Assembly (NCBI RefSeq): GCF_030499575.1
Contig: NZ_JASTLC010000002.1
Span: 3,296 to 67,295 of the forward strand
Direction of reading: 5' to 3'
DNA: 64,000 nucleotides
From: Streptomyces sp. DG2A-72
GTDB lineage: Bacteria > Actinomycetota > Actinomycetes > Streptomycetales > Streptomycetaceae
In this document: positions 32,734 to 40,495 of the stretch, in pieces
Position numbering within the stretch: position 1 is the stretch's first letter
Layout of the letters: each line of letters opens with the position of its first letter
Translations under genes and position numbers: made by a program
The notes under the pieces: model-generated
Database searches by the model: none
Seen by the model: only the letters and a program-made list of their open reading frames with translations
Told to the model about the DNA's origin: nothing

Positions 32734-33977
32734 CGAGTGGTCCCCTTCTCCTTGTTCTCGTGCTGGACGTGGTCGCGAAGCCGCTTCAGGTAGTCGGTCG
32801 AGCCGCCGTGAATCGCCTTGCCGACGCTCGCGACGGACAGGTTGTGTGCGCCGCCGAGGGCGTCGGCGAGGGCGCGGACCTTGTCGAGGTCAGCCGAATC
32901 GAGGGGCCTGTTCGGGGTCTTGGGAGCGGTGCGGCCGGAGGTACGCCGAACCGGCGCCTTCCCTTTTCGCCCAAGGGTTCGGAGGGATCGGCCGCCCTTG
33001 CTCGGGCCCCCGCTCGGGCCGCGGCCGGCAGGCTTCGCGAGCGGTCCCTCGGGGCCTCCGTCGCCGCCGAGAATGTCGTCGATCAGACGCTCGACGGCGA
33101 TTGCCTCGGCGGACATGCCGGCGGCCTCGGCAAGTTCGACGTCAGCCTCGACCCGGCGGGCGAGGACGTCCGCGGTGATACTCAGCGCGGCCCCGTGGCG
33201 GTCGCGCCACGCGAGCGCCCACGCCTTCTCTCGGTCGACGGTGCCGAACGGGTACGCGGCGACGATGTCCTCGTACCGCTCGTACACGTCCTTGAAGCGA
33301 CGGCGCCGGCGCCGGTCGTGCTTGTTACGGAGGCGGGTCTCCCGGCGCTGCGCCTTGGTGCGCGTCGCCTTGCCGTGACGGCCCCAGCCGCGGACCTCCC
33401 AGAAGAACACCCCGCCGTAGGAGGTGGCGGCGAGCACCCAACCGAGCCACTCCGGGCCGGGCGCGTGCGAGTAGTTGATCAGCGCAGCGAAGGAGGCGCA
33501 GGCCCACATGACGATGCGGAAGCGCAGGGTCGGACGGCCCTCCCGCTTGGCGCGCTCGCCTGCGACGGTCGCGACCCACGCGCCGGACTCCAGCATCACG
33601 GCCAGGCACAGGCTGATGATGACGGGGAGGTTCGCGGTGTCCAGCGCCCGAAGCTGGAAGTAGAGGGCCGGGAGGATCGAGCAGAACATCGCGACGAGCG
33701 CGCCGCCCGTGTCTCCTGCGCCGCGGGCCTTGGCGACGAGTTCGGCGCGGCGCGCCCGGCGCTCGGCGCGGTGGGCCTTGGCCTTGCGCTCCTTCTCCTG
33801 GCGGAGGCGGCGCTCCTCCTCGCGGTCCTCGGCCTTGTCCTTGCGGTTCTGCTCGCGCTCGGTCAGCCGGTCCTGTCGGTCCTGCTCGCGCTGGTCGGCC
33901 CGGTCGTGCCGGTCCTGCTCGCGCTCGGCGGCGGTTGTCTTCCGCTTCTCCTCGTAGAAGTTGGCGAGGTCGCTCAC
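32730..33977 (-). CDS. SpdB-like protein with coiled coil and membrane helices
   Basis: 415 residues. Residues 1-85 are an Arg/Glu/Asp/Gln-rich coiled coil with heptad-like DR-x-x-Q-x-x-R-x-x-Q repeats. Four hydrophobic helices follow (about 90-190, with LPVIISLCLAVMLESGAWVA). The C-terminal half is hydrophilic and ends in a helical segment LDKVRALADALGGAHNL that looks like a DNA- or protein-binding module. The pattern matches the DUF2637/SpdB family of Streptomyces plasmid spreading proteins. Confidence 0.72.
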   Translation of the reverse strand: MSDLANFYEEKRKTTAAEREQDRHDRADQREQDRQDRLTEREQNRKDKAEDREEERRLRQEKERKAKAHRAERRARRAELVAKARGAGDTGGALVAMFCSILPALYFQLRALDTANLPVIISLCLAVMLESGAWVATVAGERAKREGRPTLRFRIVMWACASFAALINYSHAPGPEWLGWVLAATSYGGVFFWEVRGWGRHGKATRTKAQRRETRLRNKHDRRRRRRFKDVYERYEDIVAAYPFGTVDREKAWALAWRDRHGAALSITADVLARRVEADVELAEAAGMSAEAIAVERLIDDILGGDGGPEGPLAKPAGRGPSGGPSKGGRSLRTLGRKGKAPVRRTSGRTAPKTPNRPLDSADLDKVRALADALGGAHNLSVASVGKAIHGGSTDYLKRLRDHVQHENKEKGTTR

Positions 33978-34246
33978 TTGGTGTGCTCCTTACGGGTGCC
34001 GCGGCGCGGGCGGGCGCACAGGGGGCAGGCGGCGTATCGGGGGCGGGACTCGGCTCGCACGGCGACGATGACGACGAGCGCGGCGGCGGCCAGGGCCAGG
34101 GCGAACAGCGTCCGGTGACCGGCGGCGAGCGCGAGGAGTGAGCCGATGACGAGGCCGGTAAGGACGGTCCGCGACACGATCAGGTGGTGAATCGCGGCCG
34201 CGAGTCCGGCGAGGGCGCGGCGCGGCCTGCGGCGGACGGCGGTCAT
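33974..34246 (-). CDS. Small membrane protein with C-terminal Cys pair
   Basis: 90 residues from the ATG at 34246 (ATGA overlap with the upstream gene). Two membrane segments, then a short tail with CPLCARPRRG, a C-x-x-C likely to bind metal. Part of the spd operon. Confidence 0.62.
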   Translation of the reverse strand: MTAVRRRPRRALAGLAAAIHHLIVSRTVLTGLVIGSLLALAAGHRTLFALALAAAALVVIVAVRAESRPRYAACPLCARPRRGTRKEHTK

Positions 34247-34413
34247 CGGGCGGACTCCGGGTCGGCGTAGGAGTCGAGCACGGTCCGGGCGGTTCGGCGG
34301 GTGGCCTGCGTGGCGCGGAGAACGGCGCACTTCGCGGCCTTCTCAGTGGCGGTCCGGCGGCTGCGGAGCGTGTCGGGGGCGACGGTCCGCGCGGCGGTGG
34401 ACGGGGTGCTCAT
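34243..34413 (-). CDS. Very small basic protein of the transfer operon
   Basis: 56 residues from the ATG at 34413, rich in Arg, Thr and Ala (TLRSRRTATEKAAKCAVLRAT). It overlaps both neighbours by 4 bp, which supports a real gene. No family recognised. Confidence 0.55.
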   Translation of the reverse strand: MSTPSTAARTVAPDTLRSRRTATEKAAKCAVLRATQATRRTARTVLDSYADPESAR

Positions 34414-34694
34414 GCGGTGGGGGTGGTGGTCGGGGCGGCCGGGGACGCCGGGCGGCGGAACTCCGCCGCCGCCTTCACGGCGAGACGGGCCAGGGTGGCG
34501 GCCCCTGCGAGGAACACCGCGGCCTTGACCGCGGTCACGATCGCCGTGAACAGGGCGACCAGGAAGGGGGCGGCGGCGTAGGCGAGGCCAACGAGGACCA
34601 GGACCAGGACCAGGAGGGCGCCGCGGTGGAGCCGGTCGGCCAGGTCCAGAACGGTGCGCAGGGCGCGGGCGGTGGTGCGGCGGTTGATGATCAC
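34410..34694 (-). CDS. Small spd-like membrane protein
   Basis: 94 residues from the GTG at 34694 (GTGA overlap; GGGGG 9 nt upstream); a GTG at 34703 is also possible. Two membrane helices (about 26-50 and 52-75) and a Pro/Ala/Thr tail. Same operon as the SpdB-like gene. Confidence 0.62.
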   Translation of the reverse strand: MIINRRTTARALRTVLDLADRLHRGALLVLVLVLVGLAYAAAPFLVALFTAIVTAVKAAVFLAGAATLARLAVKAAAEFRRPASPAAPTTTPTA

Positions 34695-35059
34695 GCGGCC
34701 CACCCCCCGACGAGCTCCTCATCGGTGTCGGCCTCGAACCCGTCGGCGTCGTCAGCCTGCGTCAGCTCGTCCGCGAGGACGAGGAGGCGGCCGTACGAGC
34801 GGGGCAGGTCGATGTACCCGGCTTCGATCATGTCGACCAGGGCGCCGGTACGGGTCATCTCGTCGGTGAACGCGGCGAACAGGGCCGCGCGGTGGTCCTC
34901 GTCGCTCAGGCCCTCGGGGATCTCGTACTCGTAACCGAGGACGAGGTCGACGTCGAGGCCGATCACGGCGGAGAGGTCGAGGCGGGCCTCGGCGTCGAGG
35001 CCGCGGGCCGACGCGGCGATTCGCCGGACGACCGAGGTTTCGGGCATGGTGGTGCTCAC
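34691..35059 (-). CDS. Hypothetical acidic protein, first gene of the transfer operon
   Basis: 122 residues from a GTG at 35059 (AGGAG upstream). An acidic, mostly helical protein with a LDVDLVLGYEYEIPEGLSDE segment. It is the first gene of the eight-gene run to traB, just past the shared GntR operator region. No family recognised. Confidence 0.65.
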   Translation of the reverse strand: MSTTMPETSVVRRIAASARGLDAEARLDLSAVIGLDVDLVLGYEYEIPEGLSDEDHRAALFAAFTDEMTRTGALVDMIEAGYIDLPRSYGRLLVLADELTQADDADGFEADTDEELVGGWAA

Positions 35060-35223
35060 GCGGAATCACTCCTCTTCGGGTTTGAGGAGTCCGCCGAACG
35101 GCCCCGGTGTGCGTGGACTAGACGCCCCGGGGCCGTGCCTTTTCAGGCACGGCGGACCATGCAAGCTCTGGCCCTAGGGCCTTCGCTCGGTGCCGTTGAT
35201 CGGCACGCCATGAGTGAATCATC

Positions 35224-35259
35224 GAATGGAATCCATTGCAATAGTCTTGGATTCCATTC
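35224..35259. promoter_or_regulatory. Probable operator of the GntR-type regulator
   Basis: Inverted arms GAATGGAATCCA and TGGATTCCATTC with a 12-nt spacer; each arm contains TGGA(A/T)TCCA, itself a palindrome. Located between the transfer operon and the GntR gene, so it may control both directions. Confidence 0.75.
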
Positions 35260-35313
35260 ATGCTGTGTCGCAAGCCGAACCCGACCGGATGGGTTGCAGA
35301 TAGGGTGGGATGC

Positions 35314-36093
35314 ATGACAGACGGAGAGCCGCGCCGAGCGACGTTTCGCGCAGTCGCCGACGAGGTGCGCGCACGCATCAACGGGGGGACCTATCCCCCT
35401 GGCTCCAAGCTCCCCACCGAGGAGGAGCTCGCCGACCAGATCGGCACCAATCGGGGGACTGCCGCACAGGCTTTGCGCCTGCTCTTCTCCGAGGGACTGA
35501 TCACCAAGGGCCGCCGGGGCAGTTTCGTGCACCGGATCGTCAAGAAGATCGTTCGCGATTCGACGTCGCGCTACGTCCGGGCACGGCGGGAGGAAGGGCA
35601 GGCGCGGGGCGCGTTCGAGGCCGAGATCCGCGGCCTCGGCATGACCCCGTCGTCCGTCACCGCCACGCACCACGTGCAGCCGCCGGCATGGGTGGCGGAC
35701 GTCCTCGGGGTCGACGTGAACAGCGTGTCGACCCTGGCCCGGGTGCGGCGGATGCTCGCCGACGACGTCCCGGTACAGCTCGCGACGTCGTACCTCCCGC
35801 TAGAGATCGCCGGGGGGACGAGGCTCGAAGAGATCGACACCGGGCCGGGCGGGTCGAAGTCTCGGCTTGCCGAGCTCGGCCACGCGCAGGCCCACATCAC
35901 GGAAGACATCGAGGTACGCAGGCCGACGCCCGAGGAGGTCGAGGCCCTCGACATGGCGGAGGATCAGCGCGTTTTCGAGATCGCCCACATCGGGCGCACC
36001 GAGGACGGCCGCGCGGTCGAGGTCACGATTCACGTACTGCCCTCGCACCTGTGGCGCCTGTCGTACTCCTGGCCACTCGGCCCCACTCACTGA
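35314..36093 (+). CDS. GntR/HutC-type transfer regulator (KorSA/TraR-like)
   Basis: 259 residues from the ATG at 35314 (GGTGGG upstream). The winged HTH of the GntR family is at about 10-75 (YPPGSKLPTEEELADQIGTN, GLITKGRRGSFVH). A UTRA-type ligand-binding domain covers about 95-250 (TLARVRRMLADDVPVQLATS). Such regulators (KorSA, TraR, KorA) repress traB and their own gene in conjugative Streptomyces plasmids and prevent killing. Divergent from the transfer operon across a palindromic operator. A HTH-less paralogue follows. Confidence 0.85.
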   Translation: MTDGEPRRATFRAVADEVRARINGGTYPPGSKLPTEEELADQIGTNRGTAAQALRLLFSEGLITKGRRGSFVHRIVKKIVRDSTSRYVRARREEGQARGAFEAEIRGLGMTPSSVTATHHVQPPAWVADVLGVDVNSVSTLARVRRMLADDVPVQLATSYLPLEIAGGTRLEEIDTGPGGSKSRLAELGHAQAHITEDIEVRRPTPEEVEALDMAEDQRVFEIAHIGRTEDGRAVEVTIHVLPSHLWRLSYSWPLGPTH

Positions 36094-36124
36094 TCACACC
36101 CACACGGAAGGGACTCCACCGAAC

Positions 36125-36685
36125 ATGGCACAGAACACGATCGGCTCGAACGGCAGCATCACCCGCGATGCCCGGAGCCGGTACCGCACCGATCTGCGCG
36201 AGGCCAACGGCGCACACGGCGCGTTCGAGAGCGAGACCCGCCGCGGCGGGGGAACGCCGCGGGCTGAGGTGACCGTGAGCCGCACGGAGGCCCCGGCCGA
36301 CGTCGCCGAGCTCCTCGGCACCGAGGGGCCGGTCGTCGTCCGCGCCCGCCGCATGTTCGACGGTGAGCGCCTGGTCCAGCTCGCCGACACGTGGATTCCG
36401 GTCGACGTCGCCACCGCGGCCGGTATCGAGCAGGTCGACACGGGGGCGGGCGGGATCATCTCCCGCATGCGCGAGGCCGGGTTCGACCAGGGCGCCGAGG
36501 CCGTCGAGGACGTCGACCAGCGGCCCGCGACGGCGGACCAGGCCGAGGCCCTCGGCGTCGAGGAGGGCGAGCTCCTCCTCACCGTGACGCACGTCGGCCG
36601 GACTACCGAGGGCCGGGTCGTCGAGGTCACCCGGCATACCCTCGGCCGCGGCTGGACGCTGCGGTACGCCGCGCCGCTCAACTGA
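36125..36685 (+). CDS. HTH-less UTRA-domain paralogue of the GntR regulator
   Basis: 186 residues from the ATG at 36125, 31 bp after the preceding gene. It aligns with the C-terminal half of that protein: SRYRTDLREANGAHGAFE echoes SRYVRARREEGQARGAFE, and both have LVQLADTW/PVQLATSY and the VVEVTRHTL/AVEVTIHVL strand. It lacks any DNA-binding domain. It may bind the same ligand or heterodimerise with the neighbour and titrate its repression. Ends just before a strong terminator. Confidence 0.78.
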   Translation: MAQNTIGSNGSITRDARSRYRTDLREANGAHGAFESETRRGGGTPRAEVTVSRTEAPADVAELLGTEGPVVVRARRMFDGERLVQLADTWIPVDVATAAGIEQVDTGAGGIISRMREAGFDQGAEAVEDVDQRPATADQAEALGVEEGELLLTVTHVGRTTEGRVVEVTRHTLGRGWTLRYAAPLN

Positions 36686-36701
36686 CGAACCCCAGAATGC
36701 A

Positions 36702-36731
36702 GAGCGCCCGCCCCTTCCGGGGCGGGCGCTC
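36702..36731. terminator. Hairpin terminator
   Basis: A 13-bp perfect stem GAGCGCCCGCCCC/GGGGCGGGCGCTC with a TTCC loop, between convergent genes. Confidence 0.85.
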
Positions 36732-36758
36732 GTTCTTTCTCCCACTGCGGTGCCGGCG

Positions 36759-37361
36759 CTAGTCCGCATCACCCGGTGCATCCTTGGCGAACTTCTCGTG
36801 TGCGCTCTGCTTGCTCATCCCGAGCGGACCGGCGATCTCCTCCCAGGAGAAGCCCCCCGCTCGGGCCACACGTACGGCGTCCCTCTGCCACGACTCGATG
36901 TCCCGCTGCAATGTGGCCGACGCGTGGGCGGCGAGAAGAGGGCGGGCAGGCTCGCGCTCCGGGAGGTCTCGGCCGTTCAACTGGTCGAACACTTCGGCAA
37001 GATCGTCAAGGAGCCGCCGAAGGCGTCGCGTCGGCTCGCGGGACATGCTGATCTCGCAGTGGCGTTCCCACTCTTGCCTGAGCTGCGTGTCGCACGAGTC
37101 GGGATCGGTGAAGTCTGCCGGGCGACGGGCCCCCTTCCACCCGCAGTAGCAGACAACCCGCAGGCCCTGAGCCTTCCGTCGCCCCTCCTTGCCGTCGTAC
37201 TTGAATGACCATGCCCAGCTCAGGCCCCGCTTTTCGCTCTCCTCGTTGTCCTCCCACACGTCTTTGGCCCCGTCTTCTCCGTCCGACAGGACGGCCACGA
37301 CGTGCCCCTCGTGGTTGTCGTCTTCGCTTGCGTTGTCGCCTTCCGCGTACAGCCAGCCCAT
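36759..37361 (-). CDS. HTH-containing hypothetical protein under CGTCAGG palindromes
   Basis: 200 residues from the ATG at 37361 (GAGGAG 6 nt upstream). The N-terminal half is acidic with a VVCYCGWKG segment. The C-terminal ~50 residues contain a HTH, GGFSWEEIAGPLGMSKQSAH, resembling the family seen in many small actinobacterial regulators. Two tandem palindromes 30-80 bp upstream suggest autoregulation. Confidence 0.68.
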   Translation of the reverse strand: MGWLYAEGDNASEDDNHEGHVVAVLSDGEDGAKDVWEDNEESEKRGLSWAWSFKYDGKEGRRKAQGLRVVCYCGWKGARRPADFTDPDSCDTQLRQEWERHCEISMSREPTRRLRRLLDDLAEVFDQLNGRDLPEREPARPLLAAHASATLQRDIESWQRDAVRVARAGGFSWEEIAGPLGMSKQSAHEKFAKDAPGDAD

Positions 37362-37390
37362 GAGGCGCTCCTCGACTCGATCACGGCGCA

Positions 37391-37440
37391 ATATCGTCAG
37401 GAATGCCTGACGATATCGCAACCGTCAGGAGCTCCTGACG
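37391..37440. promoter_or_regulatory. Tandem CGTCAGG palindromes
   Basis: Site 1: ATATCGTCAGG and CCTGACGATAT with a 4-nt spacer (37391-37416). Site 2: the 18-bp perfect palindrome CGTCAGGAGCTCCTGACG (37423-37440). Both share the CGTCAGG half-site upstream of the HTH gene at 37361. Confidence 0.75.
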
Positions 37441-37503
37441 ACTTTCAGGGAATGAGTGGGGCCCGCGCCGTCTACGCCGGCACGGGCCCAGAGTTGCCGT
37501 GTG

Positions 37504-37887
37504 TCAGTCGTCGTCGGGGGCGCTGCCGACCCACGCGACGGGCTGTCCTTCGGCCGTGATCCCCCAGTGCAGTTCGACCGACTCATGTCCTGCGGCCAAC
37601 ACACAGATGCGCCCCCACCGGCCATGTTTGCCGTGACAGGTGCGGGTGAGAGCGTCGATGTTGCCCTCGCGTACCGCGCGGTCGTACTGGTCTTGCAAGG
37701 GTTGGAGACGGGGACGCAGTTCCAGCCCGAGGCGGGTCTCCTCCTGCCGGACCTCCTCCCCCAGGCGCCGGACTTCCGGGTCGGACATGATGGCCGTGAT
37801 GGCAGTCTCGGCCTCCCACCATGCGCGCCATCGGGCGTTGCGCTGGACGGCCGCCGCGACGCGGGCCTCGGTCGAGCTCTCCCCCAC
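37504..37887 (-). CDS. Hypothetical protein
   Basis: 127 residues from a GTG at 37887. N-terminal amphipathic helices (RWRAWWEAETAITAIMSD), then a small C-terminal domain with CHGKHGRWGRICVLAAGHE that may bind metal. No family recognised. Confidence 0.55.
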   Translation of the reverse strand: MGESSTEARVAAAVQRNARWRAWWEAETAITAIMSDPEVRRLGEEVRQEETRLGLELRPRLQPLQDQYDRAVREGNIDALTRTCHGKHGRWGRICVLAAGHESVELHWGITAEGQPVAWVGSAPDDD

Positions 37888-37905
37888 AGGCTTGTTCTCC
37901 TCGGA

Positions 37906-38181
37906 TCAGGGGCCGGACACGATGGCCACGATCAGCACCTCGCGCCGGGTCTCGTCGACCCGGTACAGGACGCTGGTCCAGGCGAGGCGGCCCGCGACGG
38001 TAAGCAGCGCGGTGTAGAGGCCGCCGACGCGGTCCGGGTACAACTCGCCCCGGGTGTAGGGGTCTTGGGCGAGTTCCTTCTCGAACGCGAGGACGGCGGC
38101 CCGCTCCTCGGTGGTGGCCGTGGCGAGCCCGGCGCGGCCGGTCTCGCTGTAGACGACGGACCACATCGCGCCTTGGGTCAC
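37906..38181 (-). CDS. RelE/ParE-like toxin
   Basis: 91 residues from a GTG at 38181 (GTGA overlap with the antitoxin-like gene). The fold pattern (WSVVYSETGRAGL, a helical AAVLAFEKELAQDPYTRG, then ALLTVAGRLAWTSVLYRVDE and a final VLIVAIVSG strand) fits the RelE/ParE toxin family. It is coupled to an upstream DUF6247-like gene, an arrangement known in actinobacteria for type II toxin-antitoxin pairs. On a plasmid it could aid stable inheritance. Confidence 0.65.
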   Translation of the reverse strand: MTQGAMWSVVYSETGRAGLATATTEERAAVLAFEKELAQDPYTRGELYPDRVGGLYTALLTVAGRLAWTSVLYRVDETRREVLIVAIVSGP

Positions 38182-38489
38182 CGGCCCGCCTCCCGGCCGC
38201 CGAGGATCTCCTCGGACGTGTAGCGCGGGGCGGTGGGGTCGGCGCTCGCGGCGACAGCGGCGAGGATCGCCGGATTCGTACGCATGACAAGGCGGTGCCG
38301 CCACACGCGAATGAGGGTCACGAACTCCTCGGTGCTGCTGAGTTCGAGCTCGCCGAGCTGCTGCTCGAACTCCTCACGGTCCGCGGGTGAGGCCGCGGAC
38401 AGTGCGGCTCGTAGCTGCGTGAGGGTGCGCGGGCCGCTGTGTTCGTCTGTGCGGTACGGGTCGGGCCTCTCGGCCGGGGCTGCGGTCAC
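38178..38489 (-). CDS. DUF6247-like probable antitoxin
   Basis: 103 residues. An N-terminal LTQLRAALSAASPADREEFEQ helical region is followed by ELSSTEEFVTLIRVWRHRLVM, the pattern of DUF6247 proteins that precede RelE-like toxins. No DNA-binding motif visible. Couples the membrane protein gene upstream and the toxin downstream by 4-bp overlaps. Confidence 0.62.
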   Translation of the reverse strand: MTAAPAERPDPYRTDEHSGPRTLTQLRAALSAASPADREEFEQQLGELELSSTEEFVTLIRVWRHRLVMRTNPAILAAVAASADPTAPRYTSEEILGGREAGR

Positions 38490-39322
38490 GTCCGGGGGCT
38501 CCTCTCGGGTACGGGGTGGTCGGCTTTGGTGAGGGCGAGACGACGGCGGCCTTCGAGTTCAGCGGCGGCCTGCCGAGGGATGACGAGGACACCGTCGAGG
38601 AGCTCGCGCGCCTTGGCGTGGGCGGCGCGGCGTTCGTGTTCGCTGCCGCGCTGGTCGAGGGCCTTCTCGAAGAGGGCGCGCGCCCTACCGATGGCGGTCC
38701 GCTCGCGCTCCGGCAAGTGGCGGGTGCCGGTTTTACGGGCGTGTTCGTCGGCCGCACGCCATGCGGTCTTGAGTTCGCTCACGGCCTGGCGGTAGGCGTC
38801 GAGGTCGTCGCCCCGGCTGGCATGGTCGGCGGCGTCCATGGCGTGCAGGAAGGCCGCGGTTTGCGTGACTTGGACGTCGTCGAGGGCGGGCCGGTCGAGC
38901 ACGGCGAGGATGTCGCAGACGTAGGCCGCGTACGCGTCGCGCACTTCGTTGTGATCGGCCTCGATAGCCCCGCGGCGGTCGGCCCGGTGCCGGCGGCGCT
39001 GGAAGAGCCTCGCCGCGTAGGCCGCAACAGCGGCGGACGCGATGACCCCGAGCGCGGGCCAGAGGAGCCAAGTCGGGAAGCTCAGCCCGTCGGCTTCACC
39101 GTCACCGCCGGGAGTTGCGGGGGGCGGGGTGTTCGTCTCGCCGAGGAGTTCGCGGGACACGAAGTCGTTGAAGTTCCCGGAGACGACGGCGTATCCGACT
39201 CCGGCGCAGATGAAGGCTGTCACGACCTTCGCGGGCTGCTGCTTGTAGAAGCCGTTCAGCAACAGGACGGCCGCAGCCAGGAAGACGAGATTCCCGGCGA
39301 TCGTGTCGAACCACTGAATCAC
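38486..39322 (-). CDS. Membrane protein with coiled-coil cytoplasmic domain
   Basis: 278 residues: membrane segments at about 10-25, 32-50 and 85-108, then a long helical cytoplasmic domain (about 118-278) rich in Ala, Arg and Glu. No family recognised; possibly another spreading or transfer-type component. Confidence 0.62.
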   Translation of the reverse strand: MIQWFDTIAGNLVFLAAAVLLLNGFYKQQPAKVVTAFICAGVGYAVVSGNFNDFVSRELLGETNTPPPATPGGDGEADGLSFPTWLLWPALGVIASAAVAAYAARLFQRRRHRADRRGAIEADHNEVRDAYAAYVCDILAVLDRPALDDVQVTQTAAFLHAMDAADHASRGDDLDAYRQAVSELKTAWRAADEHARKTGTRHLPERERTAIGRARALFEKALDQRGSEHERRAAHAKARELLDGVLVIPRQAAAELEGRRRLALTKADHPVPERSPRT

Positions 39323-39522
39323 CGCGTGGCCTCCGGATCGGGCCGCCCCACGATGAACCAGACGCGTTCCCGGCCGAGTTCGTCGGTGTCCTCGACCTCG
39401 GTATACGGGGTGCCGTTGACCTCGAACAGGTTTCGCGCGACGGCGACGGCCGACGTCTTGCCGCGTCCCAGCTCACCGAATACCGGTCCGTCCCCGCCGG
39501 CACGGCCGCGCCCGCTGTCCAC
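39319..39522 (-). CDS. Small hypothetical protein
   Basis: 67 residues from a GTG at 39522 that overlaps the upstream stop codon (TAGTG). A GRGKTSAVAVARNLFEVNG segment and a beta C-terminus (RERVWFIVGRPD). No family recognised. Confidence 0.55.
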   Translation of the reverse strand: MDSGRGRAGGDGPVFGELGRGKTSAVAVARNLFEVNGTPYTEVEDTDELGRERVWFIVGRPDPEATR

Positions 39523-39839
39523 TAGGCCGCCCTCGCGGTCTTCCTGCCCCTGGGCGTCGCCGCCTTCGCGGCCTTGCGCTCCTCGGCGGCCCGGTCGAGC
39601 CAACCGGGGTGGTCCTTCTCGATGAGGTCGCGGAGGTACTGAGAGGCGATGTCGGCCTCTCGGGCTACGGCGCTGAGGTGGCCGTACTTGGTGGACGCCA
39701 TGGCGTCCTTGACCGCTCGTTCGAGGAGGGCGGCTTTTGCTTTCCTCGCCGCGTCCTCGGCCGCCTCGGACGCCTGCCTCAGCTCCGCGAGCGTCCTCTC
39801 TTCGGTGCTGGCGTCGGTGTCGGTGTCTTTGGTAGTCAT
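39522..39839 (-). CDS. Small helical protein under operator B
   Basis: 105 residues from the ATG at 39839. Coiled-coil N-terminus (TLAELRQASEAAEDAARKA) followed by HTH-like HLSAVAREADIASQYLRDLI and a basic tail with RGRKTARAA, so DNA binding is possible. An operator-like sequence shared with four other loci lies 27-60 bp upstream. Confidence 0.6.
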   Translation of the reverse strand: MTTKDTDTDASTEERTLAELRQASEAAEDAARKAKAALLERAVKDAMASTKYGHLSAVAREADIASQYLRDLIEKDHPGWLDRAAEERKAAKAATPRGRKTARAA

Positions 39840-39865
39840 GCCCCGAGGATGACACGAACGCAGGT

Positions 39866-39899
39866 GCACTACAAGCGAGACTTGTAGTTGTGCTGCAAC
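39866..39899. promoter_or_regulatory. Shared operator-like sequence, copy B of 5
   Basis: ACTACAAG-cgaga-CTTGTAGT inverted repeat followed by TGTGCTGCAAC. Related to copies at 28322, 44482, 52462 and 63571. Confidence 0.72.
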
Positions 39900-39989
39900 C
39901 GTGCAAGAGTGTGCGGTGATCGGCGCGGAACCGAGCGGACCGGTCTAGCAGTCGTTATGAGTCCAGCTCACAAACGGTGAGGTCAAAGC

Positions 39990-40298
39990 ATGGGGAAGTT
40001 GGGGAACGCGGCCAGCACGAGCGAGGCCACGCTCAGGATTACCGTCGCCGCTCTGATGAAGGCGTGCGGCGAGAATCAGACCAAGCTCGCCCGGGGATTG
40101 CGCATCACTCAGGGGCAGGTCAGCCGGAAGCAGAACGGCAAGGCGGTGTGGTCGATGGGGGACATCGACAAGCTGTCGGCGCACTACGGCGTCCCGGTCC
40201 CCGACCTTCTTTGCGGCCCGTCGCACGCCGTGAGCAAGCTCTCGCCTCGCCGGTTGGCGGACATGATCGGCGGTTCGCAGGAGGTCATCACGGTTTAG
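39990..40298 (+). CDS. XRE-family regulator
   Basis: 102 residues. HTH at about 17-72 (NQTKLARGLRITQGQVSRKQ) with a following PVPDLLCG. Divergent from the gene and operator copy B at 39839-39899, 90 bp away, so it is a candidate binder of the shared operator. It also lies just upstream of the candidate rep. Confidence 0.72.
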   Translation: MGKLGNAASTSEATLRITVAALMKACGENQTKLARGLRITQGQVSRKQNGKAVWSMGDIDKLSAHYGVPVPDLLCGPSHAVSKLSPRRLADMIGGSQEVITV

Positions 40299-40495
40299 CC
40301 GGTGATCACAGACCGTGCGCCAATCCCCCTGCGAATTACCCATTGAATTGCAAAAGCCCCGCCGGGGATCTACCGGGAGTTACCAGCTCCCGCCCGTCGA
40401 GGCTCTCGCGCCGACCCTGCTCTAGGTCTAGTGCGGAGTGTACCCAGCCCCCCGGGGACCCCACACCGCAGTGGCCAGAAAGGCCGAATGTAATC

